NCBI RefSeq assembly: GCF_015209595.1
Contig: NZ_JADEYS010000008.1
Span: 62,001-126,000, forward strand
Length of the DNA stretch: 64,000 nucleotides
Source of the DNA: Pontibacterium sinense
GTDB lineage: Bacteria; Pseudomonadota; Gammaproteobacteria; Pseudomonadales; Balneatricaceae
Reading direction: 5' to 3'
Part shown: piece after piece, positions 62,649 to 64,000 of the stretch
How the letters are laid out: every line of letters starts with the position of its first letter
How positions within the stretch are numbered: position 1 is the first letter of the stretch
Notes under the pieces: generated by a model
Told to the model about the DNA's origin: nothing
Database searches by the model: none
The model's input: the letters and a program-made list of their open reading frames with translations, nothing else
Program-made: the position numbers and the translations under genes

Positions 62649-63238
62649 TGATGACCCTACGGACTGCACTGTGTGCCTCGCTGGCCGCTTTTTTGGTTGG
62701 ATGTGCGGCTCAGCCTGAGACCCATTACTATGATTTAATGGCCCAGAGTGAGGCATCCGATGCGCGATTAACTGAGTCTGTAACTTTGGGTATTGGGCCG
62801 GTCAGCTTGCCGCAGATGCTGGACCGCCCGAATATTGTTGTCCGTAAAGGTGGGACCCAGGTGAATGTGGCCAACTTTCATATCTGGGCTGGAGAATTGG
62901 AGCCTGTTTTTACCCGTGTTCTCGCAGAAAATGTGTCTCTGCAGCTGAAACATGATGCGGTCTGGCCATCACCTTGGGATAACCGCTTTCGCCCTGAGTA
63001 TCAGGTGCGTATTTTTGTCGATCGTTTTTCCGGTGAGCTTAAAGGGCCGGTGAGCCTGAGCTTGAGCTGGACGCTGCTGGCCGACTATGGACAACGCGTG
63101 GTGACGACCCAGCGCTATCGTTCGGTGCTTCACAGTGACGGCAGCTATCAGGCATATGTTCAAGCATTGAATGGCTTGCTGGAGGGGTTCTCGGGTGAAC
63201 TTGCGTCTGAGCTGGCGCAGAGTATACCCCAGAAGTAA
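62645..63238 (+). CDS. pqiC: PqiC outer-membrane lipoprotein (DUF330)
   Basis: Lipoprotein that anchors PqiB to the outer membrane. The 197-residue precursor has a lipobox (LVGC) and then THYYDLMAQ, LGIGPVSLPQMLDRPNIVVRKG and a PqiC/ABC-type lipoprotein fold. Three consecutive ATG codons start at 62645; 62648 is nearly as likely from the AAGGA spacing. The residue after the lipidated Cys is Ala, not Asp, consistent with outer-membrane sorting. Confidence 0.92.
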   Translation: MMMTLRTALCASLAAFLVGCAAQPETHYYDLMAQSEASDARLTESVTLGIGPVSLPQMLDRPNIVVRKGGTQVNVANFHIWAGELEPVFTRVLAENVSLQLKHDAVWPSPWDNRFRPEYQVRIFVDRFSGELKGPVSLSLSWTLLADYGQRVVTTQRYRSVLHSDGSYQAYVQALNGLLEGFSGELASELAQSIPQK

Positions 63239-63269
63239 TTGCCCTTTGATGCGTCAGAGCATGAAGGCG

Positions 63270-64000
63270 TTAACTCAGCTCATTGGCTTTGCGGTAGCGC
63301 CCTTCGTAATCGAATAACTTTTCCTTCACGCGCCAGTGATGACCCGCTTTACGTGCGATGACAAAGTCGGGGGCGCGAAACTGATCTCTGACCGAGAGGA
63401 CGTCGTCCAGTTGTTTAAACTGCCGGGGTTGGGTGGCATCGCCAAAGCGACGGCCAAACAGCAGGTTAAACACTTTGCGCTGTCCTGAATGGTTCAGATC
63501 AAAACTTTCGTGGACCTCGGCCCCCTCTTCATCGTGATAAGTAATCCGCAATTTTCCGTTATGGTCGCATAAAGAGACGCCCGCGCACCGGATGACGAGG
63601 GCATCTTTAAGCTTAAGCGCGTTTTTAAGCATATCGTCCGGATCGATAATCGCTTTTTCGCAGCTGTGGCAGCGCCGGGCTGCGATGTCGTTTTCGGCAT
63701 TGCAGTGTGGACATTCTTTAAAGCGAAAGCGGTAGTCACACTGCTGCTTCCGTCCTTTATCATCCTCTTCATATCCCTGACAGCGACGACCGTAGTGTTC
63801 AAGAATATTGCCCTCGTCATCGGTCTTACCCCAGAAAATATTGGCAAACTCACAGACAGGGCAAAAGACCTGGACGGGTTGGCTATCACTGTGGGGTTTG
63901 CTCGATCCAACTTCCGGATGAAACAAGTCAAAACCGTTGCCGGTGTAATCAACCACTTTGCACTCAGTTTTACCTTCATCCAGTCGCAAGCCACGTCCGA
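63270..64000 (-). CDS. radD: DNA repair helicase RadD, C-terminal part
   Basis: The 3' 731 nt of a leftward gene that continues beyond the window. The edge preserves helicase motif VI (GRGLRLDEGKT), followed by the RadD-specific tail: PVQVFCPVCEFANIFWGKT, a zinc-binding region with several CxxC pairs (CPHCNAENDIAARRCHSC) and the terminal KEKLFDYEGRYRKANEL. This matches E. coli RadD (YejH), an SF2 helicase-like ATPase that assists RecA-mediated recombination and repair. The N-terminal Walker motifs are outside the window. Confidence 0.92.
   Translation of the reverse strand, partial: GRGLRLDEGKTECKVVDYTGNGFDLFHPEVGSSKPHSDSQPVQVFCPVCEFANIFWGKTDDEGNILEHYGRRCQGYEEDDKGRKQQCDYRFRFKECPHCNAENDIAARRCHSCEKAIIDPDDMLKNALKLKDALVIRCAGVSLCDHNGKLRITYHDEEGAEVHESFDLNHSGQRKVFNLLFGRRFGDATQPRQFKQLDDVLSVRDQFRAPDFVIARKAGHHWRVKEKLFDYEGRYRKANELS

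Noticed and set aside
1-64000. CRISPR array, integron, toxin-antitoxin or prophage defence island
   Set aside because: No spaced direct repeats, integrase, attC sites or phage structural genes were seen on either strand; apart from IS200 the content is core-genome.

Overview
The window is about 64 kb of bacterial chromosome. Its protein families, gene orders and intermediate base composition suggest a free-living marine gammaproteobacterium close to Oceanospirillales or Pseudomonadales. Supporting blocks are mlaA / RssB-like regulator / STAS protein / talB / dusA, purM-purN / DUF2066 / perM / hda, and pqiABC / radD. Coding density is high. I see no prophage, CRISPR array, rRNA operon or large genomic island. 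The only clear mobile element is a solo IS200-type transposon at about 16.85-17.46 kb.

Layout. 0-7.3 kb: start of a PIN/PhoH gene, cobB deacylase, ppnN nucleosidase, putA and a thiolase. 7.5-15.4 kb: an M23 peptidase overlapping a bactofilin gene, a class-II amidotransferase, an acyl-CoA ligase and hrpA. 15.5-22.2 kb: porin, IS200, mlaA, a response regulator/PP2C phosphatase with its STAS partner, a candidate CsrA-sequestering small RNA, talB and dusA. 22.4-29 kb: methyltransferase, dgkA, gltX, tRNA-Ala(GGC), a molybdate block (modE-like, ModE box, modABC) and tRNA-Glu(TTC). 29-38 kb: purM-purN-DUF3108 opposite DUF2066-perM-hda, then an aromatic aminotransferase and a FAN1-like nuclease. 38-46.9 kb: pseudouridine synthase, a zinc-ribbon protein, tcdA, an unrecognised 312-residue gene, an arsenate-efflux pair (GAPDH + arsJ), pheA, L-2-hydroxyglutarate oxidase and a DEAD-box helicase. 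47-64 kb: a multidomain c-di-GMP enzyme with a zinc-sensing tail, rapA, a PilZ protein, a 298-bp multi-armed palindromic element, an ABC exporter with a CrtC/AttH-like lipocalin, an MBL phosphodiesterase, pqiABC and the 3' part of radD.

Two non-coding loci stand out. At about 20.015-20.155 kb, right after the STAS gene, there is a roughly 140-nt RNA candidate with nine GGA motifs. Five of them lie in the loops of predicted hairpins, the last being the terminator; this is the architecture of RsmZ/RsmY/CsrB RNAs. At 53738-54035 a 298-bp sequence folds almost completely: an outer 22-position stem encloses two long perfectly paired arms and a small UUCG hairpin. It is either an undescribed structured RNA or a MITE-like element, and it sits just upstream of the ABC-exporter operon.

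All family names come from reading the translated sequence and from memory of the families; no database search was run. Small features (promoters, operators, hairpins) were found by eye and are weaker than the gene calls.
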